Positions 53,557 through 63,128 are shown, counted from the first letter of the stretch. The stretch is 64,000 bases of DNA from Variovorax paradoxus (GCF_009498455.1 NZ_CP045644.1:62001-126000), one strand, 5' to 3'. Notes: generated by a model not told the origin, from the letters alone. Translations and numbers: made by a program.

Positions 53557-54805
53557 AGCGCAGGGCCTCGGCAGGATTGACGCGGCTGGCGCGCCAGCTC
53601 GGATACAGCGTGGCCAGGAAGGCCAGGATGAGGGAAATGATCGCGATCGGCATGATGTCGCTTTGCTGCGGATCGCTCGGCATCTTGCTGATCAGGTAGA
53701 TGTCCTTGGGCAGGAAGCTGGCGTGAAAGAGCTGCTCCAGGAAGGGCACGATCACGTCGATGTTGTAGGCAATGCCCAGCCCCAGCAGCAGGCCGCCCAC
53801 GGTGCCGATCACGCCCACCATGGCGCCCTGCACCACGAAGATGGCCATGATGCTGCGCGGCGAGCTGCCCAGCGTGCGCAGGATGGCGATGTCGGCGCGC
53901 TTGTCGGTCACGGTCATCACCAGCGTGGAGACGAGGTTGAAGGCCGCCACCGCGACGATCAGCGTGAGGATGATGAACATCATGCGTTTCTCGACCTGCA
54001 CGGCCGCGAACCAGGTCTTGTTCTGGCGCGTCCAGTCGCGGATGAGGAACTGCCCCGGCAGCGTGGCGGCGAGCTGGTCGGCCACGTCGCGCGCCTCGTG
54101 CAGGTCTTCCAGCTTGAGGCGGATGCCGGTCGGGCCTTCGAGGCGGAACACCTTGGCCGCATCTTTCTCGTGCACCATCGCCAGCGCCGAGTCGTACTCG
54201 TAGTGGCCCGAGTCGAACACGCCGACCACGGTGAACTGCTTCAGGCGCGGCACCACGCCGGCCGGCGTGACCTGCCCGCCCGGTGCCACCAGCGTGACCT
54301 GGTCGCCGGGCTGCACGAACATCGAGCGCGCCAGCTCGACACCCAGCACGATGCCGAACTCGCCGGGCACCAGCTTGTCGAAGGTGCCGCCCTTGGCGAT
54401 GCTGCCGGTGTCGGTGACTTCGGGCTCGAGCGCGGGGTCGATGCCGCGCACGATCGCGCCCTTCATGTCTTCGCCGCGCGCAATCAGCGCCTGCGTGTTG
54501 ATGAAAGGCGCGGCGCCGATCACCGCGGGGTTCTTGCGGGCGTCGGCCATGATGGCGTCGATGTCCTGCAGGGCCTGGCCGTCGCGCGAGAAGATCTCGA
54601 TATGCGACACCACGCTGAGCATGCGGTCGCGCACTTCCTTCTGGAAGCCGTTCATCACGCTGAGCACGATGATCAGCGCCGCCACGCCCAGCGCGATGCC
54701 CAGCATCGACACGCCGGAGATGAACGAGATGAAGCCGTTGCGTCGCGTGGCACGGCCTGCGCGCGTGTAGCGCCAGCCGAGCTGCAGTTCATAAGGGAAT
54801 CGCAT
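53549..54805 (-). CDS. lolC: LolC/LolE-family lipoprotein-releasing permease
   Basis: 418 residues. One N-terminal helix ([23 protein letters not shown]), a large periplasmic domain and three C-terminal helices ([63 protein letters not shown]) form the LolC/E/FtsX architecture, ending [14 protein letters not shown]. Only one permease gene is present, so it may serve as a LolF-like homodimer or pair with a distant partner. Confidence 0.92.
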   Translation of the reverse strand: MRFPYELQLGWRYTRAGRATRRNGFISFISGVSMLGIALGVAALIIVLSVMNGFQKEVRDRMLSVVSHIEIFSRDGQALQDIDAIMADARKNPAVIGAAPFINTQALIARGEDMKGAIVRGIDPALEPEVTDTGSIAKGGTFDKLVPGEFGIVLGVELARSMFVQPGDQVTLVAPGGQVTPAGVVPRLKQFTVVGVFDSGHYEYDSALAMVHEKDAAKVFRLEGPTGIRLKLEDLHEARDVADQLAATLPGQFLIRDWTRQNKTWFAAVQVEKRMMFIILTLIVAVAAFNLVSTLVMTVTDKRADIAILRTLGSSPRSIMAIFVVQGAMVGVIGTVGGLLLGLGIAYNIDVIVPFLEQLFHASFLPKDIYLISKMPSDPQQSDIMPIAIISLILAFLATLYPSWRASRVNPAEALRYE

Positions 54806-54928
54806 CAGAAGCCCCGCCCCGTGGCCTCAAGGGGCATGGGCGCACCCGCAGGGGGCGGCAAATACACGGGGTGAGGAGCGAGGGGGTAGGTCATACGGTG
54901 GAATTGTGGCATCCCGGACAATAGGGAA

Positions 54929-55897
54929 ATGGCCGAACCTCTCCCACGTCATCTGTTGATTCCCTTTGCCGGCCGCGGTTCCCCGGCTTGCCGTGCGGCG
55001 CTCGCGACCCTGCGGCTGCCGAACCTCGAAACCCTGCTGCTCCGCCTGACGCTCGCCGACACCGACACGCAGGACGACAGCACCCGCTCCCCGCCGCACG
55101 AACGCGCGCTGGCCCGCGCGCTCGGACTGCCCGCCGCCGCCGATGGCTGCATTCCCTGGGCCGCGCTCGAAGCCCGCCAGAGCGGCCTGGCCGCGCCCGG
55201 CGACCGCGAGGCCTGGGGCCTGGTGACGCTGTGCAACTGGCAGGTCGGCATCGACGACGTGGCGCTGGGCGATCCGTCCGCCATCGAGATCGACGCCGAC
55301 GAATCGACGGCCCTGCTGGCCGTGGCACAGCCGTTCTTCGAGGAAGACGGCATCGCGCTGCACCCCTCCGGCACGCCGGGCCGCTGGCTCGCGCGCGCGC
55401 CCATCTTCGACGGGCTGGCCACGGCCTCGATCGACCGGGCCGTGGGCTACCCGATTTCGCAGTGGTCGCCATTGGGCGACGCGTCGCGGCCGCTGCGCCG
55501 GCTGCAGAACGAGATGCAGATGCTGCTCTACACGCAGCGCGTGAACGACGAGCGCACCGCGCGCGGCGTGCCGCCCATCAACTCGTTCTGGCTCAGCGGC
55601 ACCGGCGCGCTGACGCAGGACGTCGCGCCCGCCAGCCCCGCGCCCGAAGTCAGCGACGCCCTGCGCGTGGCCGCATTGCGCGACGACGGCGCCGGTTGGG
55701 CTGCGGCCTGGCAGGCCCTGGACGCCGGCGCCATCGCGAGCCTGCTGAGCGACTACACCCGCGGCGCCGACGTGGCGCTCACGCTGTGCGGCGACCTCGC
55801 CGCGCAGCGCTACACCGTGCAGCAGCGCGGCCTGGCCCGCTGGGCCAAGAGTTTGTTCGATCGCACACGCGCCGCCAGCGTGCTGGAGGCCCTGTGA
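54929..55897 (+). CDS. Conserved hypothetical protein upstream of recJ
   Basis: 322 residues, acidic and Ala/Leu-rich, without membrane segments. It starts MAEPLPRHLLIPFAGRGSPA and carries the conserved-looking stretch LQNEMQMLLYTQRVNDERTARGVPPINSFWLSG. Proteins of this type are often found beside recJ in Burkholderiales and are labelled phosphoglycerate-mutase-like, which the visible motifs do not confirm. Its TGA overlaps the recJ GTG, so the two are translationally coupled. Confidence 0.8.
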   Translation: MAEPLPRHLLIPFAGRGSPACRAALATLRLPNLETLLLRLTLADTDTQDDSTRSPPHERALARALGLPAAADGCIPWAALEARQSGLAAPGDREAWGLVTLCNWQVGIDDVALGDPSAIEIDADESTALLAVAQPFFEEDGIALHPSGTPGRWLARAPIFDGLATASIDRAVGYPISQWSPLGDASRPLRRLQNEMQMLLYTQRVNDERTARGVPPINSFWLSGTGALTQDVAPASPAPEVSDALRVAALRDDGAGWAAAWQALDAGAIASLLSDYTRGADVALTLCGDLAAQRYTVQQRGLARWAKSLFDRTRAASVLEAL

Positions 55898-57615
55898 AAA
55901 TCATCGCCCGAGACATCCCCCCGCGCACCGTCTGGGCGCTGGAACAAGCCGGCGTGCACCCGCTGCTGGCGCGCCTTTTTGCCGCACGCGGCGTGCGCGG
56001 CAAGGACGAGCTCGACGACGGGCTCGCGCGCCTGCTGCTGCCCGACACGCTGCGCGGCACGCGCGAAGCCGCCGTGCTGCTGGCCGATGCCATCGCGCAA
56101 GACAAGCGCCTGTGCATCGTGGCCGACTACGACTGCGACGGCGCCACCGCCTGCGCGGTCGGCGTGCGCGGCCTGCGCCTGCTGGGCGCGAAGAACGTGA
56201 GCTACCTCGTGCCCGACCGCGTGGTGGACGGCTACGGCCTGACGCCGCCGATTGCCGAGCGCGTGGCCAACGCCGGTGCCGACATGCTGATCACCGTCGA
56301 CAACGGCATCGCCAGCGTCGAGGGCGTGGCCGCCGCCAAGGCGCGCGGCCTGCAGGTGCTGGTGACCGACCACCATCTGCCCGGCCCCGAGCTGCCCCTG
56401 GCCGACGTGATGGTCAACCCCAACCAGCCCGGCTGCGAGTTCGAAAGCAAGAGCATCGCCGGCGTCGGCGTGATGTTCTACGTGCTGCTCGCGCTGCGCT
56501 CCGAGCTGCGCGCGCGCGGCGTGTTCGACACCGCCACACAACCCAAGCTCGATGCGCTGCTGCCGCTCGTGGCGCTCGGCACCGTGGCCGACGTGGTGAA
56601 GCTCGACGCCAACAACCGCCGGCTCGTGGCGCAGGGCCTGCGCCGCATCCGCGCGGGCGCGATGCCGGCCGGCGTGGCGGCGCTGTTCAAGGCCGCGGGG
56701 CGCACCGCCTCGGCCGCGACGACTTTCGACTTCGGCTTTGCACTCGGCCCGCGCATCAACGCGGCCGGCCGGCTGGCCGACATGACGCTGGGCATCGAAT
56801 GCCTGCTGACCGACGACGCCGGCCGCGCCGACGAACTCGCGCGCATGCTCGACGGCATCAACCGCGAGCGGCGCGACATCGAGGGCGGCATGCGCGACCA
56901 GGCGCTGCTGCTGGCCGAGTCGCTGTTCGCGGCCGACGGCGAAGGCGTCGACGCACCGCCGCCGGCCATCAGCGTGTTCGGTGCGGACTTCCACGAAGGC
57001 GTGGTGGGCATCGTCGCCTCGCGCATCAAGGACCGCTTCCATCGCCCGACCTTCGTGTTCGCAGCCAGCGCGGCGCCGGGCAAGGAGCAGGAGTTGAAGG
57101 GCTCGGGCCGATCGATTCCGGGCTTTCACCTGCGCGATGCGCTCGACCTCGTGGCCAAGCGCCACCCGGGCGTGCTGCTGCGCTTCGGCGGCCACGCGAT
57201 GGCCGCGGGCTGCACCGTGGCACGCGAGCACTTTCCCGTCTTCGAGCGCGCGCTGGCGCAGGTCGCCGGCGAATGGCTGGCCGAGGCCGCACTCACGCGC
57301 CAGATCGAGACCGACGGGCCCATCGCCCGCGAGTACATGCGCATCGACCTCGTCGACACGCTGCACCGCGAGGTCTGGGGCCAGGGCTTTGCGCCGCCGA
57401 CCTTCAGCGAAGAGGTCGAGGTGGTGTCACAGCGGCTGGTGGGCGAGAAGCACCTGGCGCTCAAGCTCAAGCACCAGGGCCAGCCGATCGACGCCATCTG
57501 GTTCAGCCACACCGAGCCGCTGCCGCCGCGCGTGAAGCTGGCCTTCCGGCTCGATGCCGACGAGTGGCAGGGCGTGCGCCGGCTGCGCTTCCTGGTCGAA
57601 GGCGCGGAGGTGTGA
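55894..57615 (+). CDS. recJ: RecJ, single-stranded-DNA-specific 5'-3' exonuclease
   Basis: 573 residues, full length. The DHH-family motifs are visible: I (VADYDCDGATA, Asp78/80/82), III (TDHHLPGPELP, D159-H160-H161) and a DHHA1-type motif (SGRSIPGFHLRDAL; RFGGHAMAAGCTV), then an OB-like C-terminus. RecJ degrades single strands in recombination and mismatch repair. The start is GTG at 55894, in a GTGA overlap with the preceding gene. Confidence 0.95.
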   Translation: MKIIARDIPPRTVWALEQAGVHPLLARLFAARGVRGKDELDDGLARLLLPDTLRGTREAAVLLADAIAQDKRLCIVADYDCDGATACAVGVRGLRLLGAKNVSYLVPDRVVDGYGLTPPIAERVANAGADMLITVDNGIASVEGVAAAKARGLQVLVTDHHLPGPELPLADVMVNPNQPGCEFESKSIAGVGVMFYVLLALRSELRARGVFDTATQPKLDALLPLVALGTVADVVKLDANNRRLVAQGLRRIRAGAMPAGVAALFKAAGRTASAATTFDFGFALGPRINAAGRLADMTLGIECLLTDDAGRADELARMLDGINRERRDIEGGMRDQALLLAESLFAADGEGVDAPPPAISVFGADFHEGVVGIVASRIKDRFHRPTFVFAASAAPGKEQELKGSGRSIPGFHLRDALDLVAKRHPGVLLRFGGHAMAAGCTVAREHFPVFERALAQVAGEWLAEAALTRQIETDGPIAREYMRIDLVDTLHREVWGQGFAPPTFSEEVEVVSQRLVGEKHLALKLKHQGQPIDAIWFSHTEPLPPRVKLAFRLDADEWQGVRRLRFLVEGAEV

Positions 57616-57664
57616 CGCAAGCGGCCTAGACTTGGGTTCCATCCTTCGATTGGGGCACGCTCGC

Positions 57665-58258
57665 ATGCAGCAAGAAGCCATCTCGGCCCACGACATCTTT
57701 CCGCACATCCGCGTCGTGATGGGCATGGTCATCGGCCTGGGCGTCACCCGGTTGCTGTCGGGCGTGGCGCGCATCGTGCAGCACCCGACGCAGTACCGGC
57801 TCTATGCCGTGCACCTGGCCTGGGTCGCTTCGGTGCTGCTGGCACTGGTGCATTTCTGGTGGTGGGAGTTCGGCCTGTACCAGATCGACAGCTGGACCTT
57901 CGGCACCTACGCCTTCATCATCAGCTACGCGATCCTGCTGTTCCTGCTGTGCGCGCTGCTCTTTCCCGACAGCATGCAGGACTACGCGAGCTACCGCGAC
58001 TACTTCTACGCCCGCCGCGCATGGTTCTTCGGCTTGCTGGCCGCCACTTATCTGCTCGACGTGGTCGACACGATGATCAAGGGCGAGGCGCACTTCGCCC
58101 GCTTTGCGACGGAGTACCTCATTCGCACGCCCATCCTGGTGGGCCTGTGCATCGCGGCGGCCCGCTCCGCCAACCCGCGCTTCCACACGGCCTTTGTTGT
58201 GGGCACGCTGGCGTACCAGCTGTCTTGGATCTTCCGGCTCTTCGACACCTTGAACTGA
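57665..58258 (+). CDS. Integral membrane protein, function unknown
   Basis: 197 residues from ATG 57665, with about six hydrophobic segments (VVMGMVIGLGVTRLLSG; HLAWVASVLLALVHFWWW; YAFIISYAILLFLLCALLF; FFGLLAATYLLDVV and two more). I recognise no catalytic motif. It stands alone between recJ and the SDR gene. Confidence 0.75.
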   Translation: MQQEAISAHDIFPHIRVVMGMVIGLGVTRLLSGVARIVQHPTQYRLYAVHLAWVASVLLALVHFWWWEFGLYQIDSWTFGTYAFIISYAILLFLLCALLFPDSMQDYASYRDYFYARRAWFFGLLAATYLLDVVDTMIKGEAHFARFATEYLIRTPILVGLCIAAARSANPRFHTAFVVGTLAYQLSWIFRLFDTLN

Positions 58259-58394
58259 TCGGCCGGGGCCGTGCGCGGCCTCGGACGCCACGCGCGTGGG
58301 GTCGGGACGCTTTCCTACGCAGGTGGCGGCGCAGCGTTCTACGGTGGCTTTTCGAACGCAACGTCGAACGAACGCCAGACCGCAGGAGCCGTCC

Positions 58395-59420
58395 ATGAAG
58401 TCCACCGCCGCCACCGCCACAGCCTCCGCGAAGAAAACCGGCAAGACCGCCGCCGTCACCGCGCGGCATCGCGCCGTTCAACGCAGCCAGGACGCCAAGG
58501 ACCGCGCGAAGCAACCCGAGGCCGAAAGCAAGAAGAAAGCGCCGGTGCAGGCAGGCCACCGGCCACTGCCTGCCAACCCCATGCCCGCGCAGCACCTGAC
58601 CAAGCCGGGCCTGGAGGCCGAGATGGCGCTGCGCCCGCGCTTCGAGGCGCCCGACTACGTCGGCAGCGGCAAGCTCGAGGGCATGAGCGCGCTGGTCACG
58701 GGCGGCGATTCAGGCATCGGCCGCGCGGTGGCCGTGCTCTACGCACGCGAAGGCGCCGACGTGGCCATCGTTCACCTCGACGACGAACAGGAGGACGCCG
58801 AAGAAACGCGGCGCCACGTCGAGGCCGAGGGCGCGCGCTGCCTCACGATCAGCGGCGATGTGCGCGACCCGGCCTTCTGCCGGCAGGCGGTCGACGCCAC
58901 CATCGCGGCCTTCGGCAAGCTCGACATCCTCGTCAACAACGCGGCGTTCCAGCTGCATGCGGCATCGATCGAGGACATCAGCGACGAGCGCCTCGACCTC
59001 ACGCTGCGCACCAACATCGCCGGCTACTTCCTCATGGCGCGCGCCGCCGTTCCGCACCTGGGACGCGGCAGTTCGATCATCAACACGGGCTCGGTGACGG
59101 GCCTCGAAGGCAGTGCGCAGTTGCTGGACTACTCGGCCACCAAGGGCGCCATCCACGCCTTCACCAAGTCGCTGGCCAGCAACCTGCTCGAACGCGGCAT
59201 CCGCGTGAACGCCGTGGCGCCGGGCCCGGTGTGGACGCCGCTGAATCCGGCGGACCGGTCCGCCGAAGAAGTGAAGGACTTCGGCAAGCAGACCGACATG
59301 AAGCGGCCCGCCCAGCCCGAGGAGCTGTCGCCTGCGTATGTGTTCCTTGCGGCACCGAGCTGCGCGAGCTACATCACCGGTGTGGTGCTGCCTGTGACGG
59401 GCAGCGTGGGCGCGGTGTAG
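58395..59420 (+). CDS. SDR-family oxidoreductase with a Lys/Ala-rich N-terminal extension
   Basis: 341 residues. Residues 1-60 are Lys/Ala/Thr-rich and probably unstructured. The SDR domain has TGGDSGIGRAVAVLYAREGA, NNAAFQLH, INTGSVTGLEG and YSATKGAIHAFTKSLA. Residues just before it (PANPMPAQHLTKPGLEAEM) match the YhdF/general-stress SDR family of NADPH aldehyde reductases or glucose dehydrogenases. AGGAG lies seven bases before ATG 58395. It is convergent with the erythromycin-esterase-like gene. Confidence 0.87.
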   Translation: MKSTAATATASAKKTGKTAAVTARHRAVQRSQDAKDRAKQPEAESKKKAPVQAGHRPLPANPMPAQHLTKPGLEAEMALRPRFEAPDYVGSGKLEGMSALVTGGDSGIGRAVAVLYAREGADVAIVHLDDEQEDAEETRRHVEAEGARCLTISGDVRDPAFCRQAVDATIAAFGKLDILVNNAAFQLHAASIEDISDERLDLTLRTNIAGYFLMARAAVPHLGRGSSIINTGSVTGLEGSAQLLDYSATKGAIHAFTKSLASNLLERGIRVNAVAPGPVWTPLNPADRSAEEVKDFGKQTDMKRPAQPEELSPAYVFLAAPSCASYITGVVLPVTGSVGAV

Positions 59421-59430
59421 CGCCGCTACA
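59416..59430. terminator. Palindrome containing both convergent stop codons
   Basis: TGTAGCG-C-CGCTACA holds the TAG of the SDR (plus strand) and the TAG of the esterase gene (minus strand). It is symmetric and may act as a compact bidirectional 3' end, though no T-run follows. Confidence 0.4.
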
Positions 59431-60772
59431 TGCCGAAGGGATAGGTCTCGGGCGCCTCGGCGTCCGTCCATCCGGCTTCGCGCTCGAGCGGTTCGACCGC
59501 ACGCGACTGGTCGAAATGCAGCACCGCATCGAATTGCGCCGGCAGCTCGGCAAAGAAGTAATGGCTCTGGCGTTCGGTGTCGGGGCGGTAGATGACGCCG
59601 ATCGCGCGTTCCAGCCGCGATTCGCGCAGCACCGCCACGTGGCCGCCTGTGCCGCGCATCGGCAGCATGAACCGGTCGATGCTGGTCGCATGCAAGAGAC
59701 CCTCGTAGCTGTCGGCGCGCGACGGCACAACCTGTTTGCGCTCGGCGGCCGCGCCCCAGTCGGACGCCGCCGTCACGGTGCCGGCGTGCGTGGTGAAGCC
59801 GATCAGCACCGCATCGCGGCCATGGCGTTCGCGCATCAGCTGGCCCACGTTGAGTTCGCCGCGTCGCCCGCCCATCTCGGTGGCGCGCGCATCGCCCAGA
59901 TGGGAGTTGTGGGCCCACACCACGATCCTCGGGCGCTCGCCGCCCCGCCCGAGGTGACGCTCGAGTTCGTCCAGGGTCTCCACCATGTGCCGGTCGCGCA
60001 GGTTCCATGACGACACGTCGCGCAGGTACATCGAGCGGTAGTACGCCTCGGCGTTCTTGACGAGGCGGGCGTTCTGCTCGGCGTTGAACGCGTCGTCCGT
60101 GTCGACGGCGCTGCCGCCGCTCGCAGCGGCAATGGCATGGTGGCGCATCTCCGTCAGCATGCGGATCACCTCCTGTTCGCAGGACGGCGAAGAACCGAGG
60201 CCGGTCATGAGCCCGTAGACCTGGCTGTCGTCGCCGAACCGGTCGAAGCAGGCATAGCGCTCGCGCGCACGCCGCGCCGCTTCGGCATCCGTGCGGTCGA
60301 AGTACCCCAGCACGGCTTCCATCGAAGCCATGAGGCTGTAGAGATCGAGGCCATAGAACCCCGTTCTCTCGTGCGGCGGCCTGGCGTCGTTGAAGGCGCG
60401 CTGCCAGTCGACGAAGTCGACCACGTCGGTGTTGCGCCACATCCAGGTCGGGAAGCGCTTGAAGCCGGCCAGCGCGTCGCGCGCCGATGCATCGTTGCCC
60501 GTGCCGCGCACAAACCGATTCACCCGGTAGGCATCGGGCCAGTCGCCTTCGATCGCCACCGCGTGAAAGCCTTTTTCCGCGATCAGGCGCCGGGTGATCG
60601 CCGCCCGCTCGCGGTAGAACTCGTGCGTGCCATGGGACGCCTCGCCGAGCAGCACGAAGTGCGCGTCGCCGATCAGTTCGAGCAGCGCGTCGTGGTCGCG
60701 CGCGGTGCCGTCCAGCCGGTGCGCGGCCGAGCGCAGCGTGTCGAGTTGCCTTGTGGTGGGAGTCGATGTCAT
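59426..60772 (-). CDS. Erythromycin-esterase-family protein
   Basis: 448 residues. The family's active-site motifs are present: FVLLGEASHGTHEFYRERA (Glu/His) near residue 30, AVAIEGDWPDAYRVNRFV and RIVVWAHNSHLGDARATEMG near 290. Some members (EreA/EreB) hydrolyse macrolides, but most environmental homologues of this length lie in stress clusters and have unknown substrates. ATG 60772 has AGAGG 12 bases upstream; 60784 is the alternative. The neighbouring phosphoribosyltransferase gene is 23 bases upstream on the same strand. Confidence 0.85.
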   Translation of the reverse strand: MTSTPTTRQLDTLRSAAHRLDGTARDHDALLELIGDAHFVLLGEASHGTHEFYRERAAITRRLIAEKGFHAVAIEGDWPDAYRVNRFVRGTGNDASARDALAGFKRFPTWMWRNTDVVDFVDWQRAFNDARPPHERTGFYGLDLYSLMASMEAVLGYFDRTDAEAARRARERYACFDRFGDDSQVYGLMTGLGSSPSCEQEVIRMLTEMRHHAIAAASGGSAVDTDDAFNAEQNARLVKNAEAYYRSMYLRDVSSWNLRDRHMVETLDELERHLGRGGERPRIVVWAHNSHLGDARATEMGGRRGELNVGQLMRERHGRDAVLIGFTTHAGTVTAASDWGAAAERKQVVPSRADSYEGLLHATSIDRFMLPMRGTGGHVAVLRESRLERAIGVIYRPDTERQSHYFFAELPAQFDAVLHFDQSRAVEPLEREAGWTDAEAPETYPFGM

Positions 60773-60795
60773 TCCGGTGCCCATCCTCTGGTGCG

Positions 60796-61461
60796 TCAGT
60801 TCGAGGACCCGGTCTGGCGCGCGCTTCGCTTCAGCAGCGCGACGACCTCCTCGTCGCTGGTCTGGGAAAAGTCCTGGTACCCGAGGCCGACGGCGCGAAA
60901 CGGCGCCGGCGTTCTGACGCAAAGCACGTTGTCGGCCTCACTGCGAAGCAACTCGCAGGCCTCGGCCGAGGCCACGGGAACCGCGACCACGATGCGTGCA
61001 GGCTGCAGCGCGCGAAGCGCCCGGACGGCCACACGCATGGTCGATCCGGTGGCCAGCCCGTCGTCGACGAGCACCGCGGTGCGGCCGCGCACGTCCGGTG
61101 GCGGCCGACCGTCGCGATACAGCCGCTCGCGCCGTTCCAGTTCGATGCCTTCGGCACGCGCCACCTCCTCGACAGCCGTCGAAGAGATGCCGAGTTCGCG
61201 CACGACGGCGTCGTTCAACACACACGTGCCGCCGCTGGCGATGGCGCCCATGGCGTACTCCGCGTGGCCGGGGATGCCGAGCTTGCGCACGACCATCACG
61301 TCGAGTGGCGCGTCGAATGCACGCGCCACTTCAAAGCCCACCGGCACACCACCGCGCGGCAGCGCCAACACGACCACGTCGCGTCCGGCGCAGGCCTGGA
61401 ACAGCCTCCTGCCGAGTTCTTGTCCGGCCTCTGTGCGGTCACGGAATACGTCGGGTGCCAT
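60796..61461 (-). CDS. Phosphoribosyltransferase-domain protein
   Basis: 221 residues from ATG 61461, chosen for its AGGA site and the family start DVFRDRTEAGQELGRRL; the frame is open upstream to 61713. The PRPP-binding loop is RTAVLVDDGLATGSTMRVAVRAL, and VLALPRGGVPVGFEVARAF is the N-terminal loop. These stand-alone PRTase-fold proteins often sit with erythromycin-esterase-like and alcohol dehydrogenase genes; their substrate is not established. Confidence 0.85.
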   Translation of the reverse strand: MAPDVFRDRTEAGQELGRRLFQACAGRDVVVLALPRGGVPVGFEVARAFDAPLDVMVVRKLGIPGHAEYAMGAIASGGTCVLNDAVVRELGISSTAVEEVARAEGIELERRERLYRDGRPPPDVRGRTAVLVDDGLATGSTMRVAVRALRALQPARIVVAVPVASAEACELLRSEADNVLCVRTPAPFRAVGLGYQDFSQTSDEEVVALLKRSARQTGSSN

Positions 61462-61598
61462 GTCGATGTCCTGGCGCGGTCGGGTCGCTGCGCGCATGAA
61501 AGACATCGTATTTTTTCGTCGTCGCAGCGGTGTAGGGCGATCCTCACATCGACGTAGGTGAAGCGACAGCCTGCAGGTGCGATGCCGCGCGCGAGCCC

Positions 61599-61618
61599 CA
61601 TGCCAACGCACTGGCATG
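61599..61618. promoter_or_regulatory. Perfect dyad in the divergent PRTase/DUF892 promoter region
   Basis: CATGCCA-ACGCAC-TGGCATG has 7-bp perfect arms. It lies in the 250-base gap between the divergently read phosphoribosyltransferase and ferritin-like genes, and could be an operator for either side. Apart from this and an AAGGAG before 61712 I see nothing else in the gap. Confidence 0.4.
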
Positions 61619-61711
61619 CCGCGTCGCCGCAGGCCTACATGAAGGCACCGCCGCCGCAGGCAATTTGCAGGTTTTCCAACCCCCACTTTTATTCTTGCGA
61701 AGGAGCGACCC

Positions 61712-62203
61712 ATGCCAGTGAAGTCCGCGATGGACCTTTTCGTTCACGAGATTTCGGACACCCACAACGCCGAGAAGCAGATGACGCGATCGCTGCCCAA
61801 GCTCGCACGCGCAGCCACGGACCCCGAGCTTTCGCAGGCGTTCGAAGACCACCTGGTCGAAACACGCACGCAGGTCGAGCGCCTCGAGCAGGTCGCCGAG
61901 GCATGCGGCTTCAAGATCAAGCGCGTCAAGTGCGACGGCATGGAAGGCCTGGTCGAAGAAACCATGTCGCTGGTCGACCTGATCGGCAAGGGCCCGGTGC
62001 TCGACGCAGCGCTCATCGGCGCCGCACAGAAGGCCGAGCACTATGAGATCGCGGGCTACACCTCGCTGTGCCTCATGGCCCAGAAGCTGGGCTTTGCCGA
62101 CGCCGTTCCCCTGCTCAAGGCCAGCCTGGCCGAAGAGCAGGCGACCGACCAGCGGCTGGGCCTGCTTGCCGAGGCCGCGCAGATCGAAGAAGCGGCCGCC
62201 TGA
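61712..62203 (+). CDS. DUF892 ferritin-like protein (YciE/YciF type)
   Basis: 163 residues of four-helix ferritin-like fold with MDLFVHEISDTHNAEKQMTR at the start and AEHYEIAGYTSLCLMAQKLG near 108, providing Glu/His metal ligands. YciF-like proteins are stress-induced and dimeric with a putative diiron site. GAAGGAG precedes the ATG. It is typical of the stress-type cluster here. Confidence 0.88.
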   Translation: MPVKSAMDLFVHEISDTHNAEKQMTRSLPKLARAATDPELSQAFEDHLVETRTQVERLEQVAEACGFKIKRVKCDGMEGLVEETMSLVDLIGKGPVLDAALIGAAQKAEHYEIAGYTSLCLMAQKLGFADAVPLLKASLAEEQATDQRLGLLAEAAQIEEAAA

Positions 62204-62225
62204 GGCGCGGCGATGCGGGGGCGAC

Positions 62226-62501
62226 GTGGACGACCGCTACGAAGGCGACGGGTACGAGTTCAGCATCCGGCTGCTCGACCACCGCCGCCTGTTCGTGCAC
62301 GTGACCCGCGCGGCGCTGGAGTTCCTGGCCGGTGATGAACCGGCCGACCAGCTCTCGACGCTCACGGCCTGCATGGGCCTGCTGCGCGAGCGCGCCCTGC
62401 TCGTGCATGCGAGCACGGGCGCCGAGCGCGTGGTGCTCGGGCCGGCTGACGTGGCGGGGCCCGCGGACCTGGGTACGCAGAGGACGCCGCTGCTGCACTG
62501 A
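62226..62501 (+). CDS. Small hypothetical protein
   Basis: 91 residues from GTG 62226, beginning VDDRYEGDGYEFSIRLLDHRRLFVHVTRAA. The amphipathic pattern and normal codon use suggest a real gene, 22 bases after the ferritin-like gene. A GGGGG stretch 7-10 bases upstream is the only ribosome-site candidate. No family recognised with certainty. Confidence 0.55.
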   Translation: MDDRYEGDGYEFSIRLLDHRRLFVHVTRAALEFLAGDEPADQLSTLTACMGLLRERALLVHASTGAERVVLGPADVAGPADLGTQRTPLLH

Positions 62502-62505
62502 GCGC

Positions 62506-62519
62506 GGCGGAGCTCCGCC
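62506..62519. terminator. Palindrome between convergent genes
   Basis: GGCGG-AGCT-CCGCC, a 5-bp GC stem with a 4-base loop, sits four bases after the stop of the small gene at 62226-62501 and 60 bases from the convergent gene end at 62580. Possible weak bidirectional terminator. Confidence 0.35.
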
Positions 62520-62579
62520 ACCGAGGGTCGGCTCGGGGGCGACGGGCATGCCGAGCCCTTGGTGCTGACGCTTTGCCCT

Positions 62580-63086
62580 TCAGCGCCGCCGCTTCAGCGC
62601 GACGGCGATCAGCGCCAGCGCCGCAATGCCGATCGCCGCCTTGCGCGCCGCGCCCATCGGGTTGTGCCTGAGTTCGGCACGGCCGCCCATCTCGGCATAG
62701 AGATTGGGCACATGGCCGCGCGAGAGGTCGTCGATGAGGCCTTCGCCCACATTCACCCGGTCGGCCAGCAGCAGCATCATCCAGTGGCGCAGGTCGTTCT
62801 CGGAATGCCTGAAGGCCTGGCGCCGCAGCCAGCCGCTCAGCCCCTTGGGCGGCAGCGTGGTGCCGTAGACCGGCGTGATGCGCGGGCGTTCGGAGGACAC
62901 CAGCACGTCGGCATGCGAATGCTGCTGTTCGGGCGGCGGCACCGCATGCGGCAGGCGCGGCGGCGTGCGCTCCATCGGATACGCCGGCCGGTGGGCGTGG
63001 TCGAGGTCGGCGCCCCAGCCGACGATGTGCGCATGGCGCTCGGCCTGGCTGCGCGGCGGGTTCTGTTGTGCGTCTGTGATGATCAT
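62580..63086 (-). CDS. Hypothetical protein with a C-terminal membrane anchor
   Basis: 168 residues. A polar, His/Pro-rich N-terminal half (MIITDAQQNPPRSQAERHAH) leads to a middle segment ENDLRHWMMLLLADRVNVGE and a C-terminal hydrophobic helix (AAIGIAALALIAVAL) ending KRRR, so it is probably tail-anchored. It is 42 bases downstream of the alcohol dehydrogenase gene and likely co-transcribed with it. No known function. Confidence 0.7.
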   Translation of the reverse strand: MIITDAQQNPPRSQAERHAHIVGWGADLDHAHRPAYPMERTPPRLPHAVPPPEQQHSHADVLVSSERPRITPVYGTTLPPKGLSGWLRRQAFRHSENDLRHWMMLLLADRVNVGEGLIDDLSRGHVPNLYAEMGGRAELRHNPMGAARKAAIGIAALALIAVALKRRR

Positions 63087-63128
63087 GCGGATCGCTCCAA
63101 GGGGAATGGCATTCCGGCAGACCGGCCG

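Noticed and set aside
59426..60772. Calling the erythromycin-esterase-family gene a macrolide resistance gene
   Set aside because: Family membership only; context is a stress-type cluster, and most homologues of this type have no shown macrolide activity.
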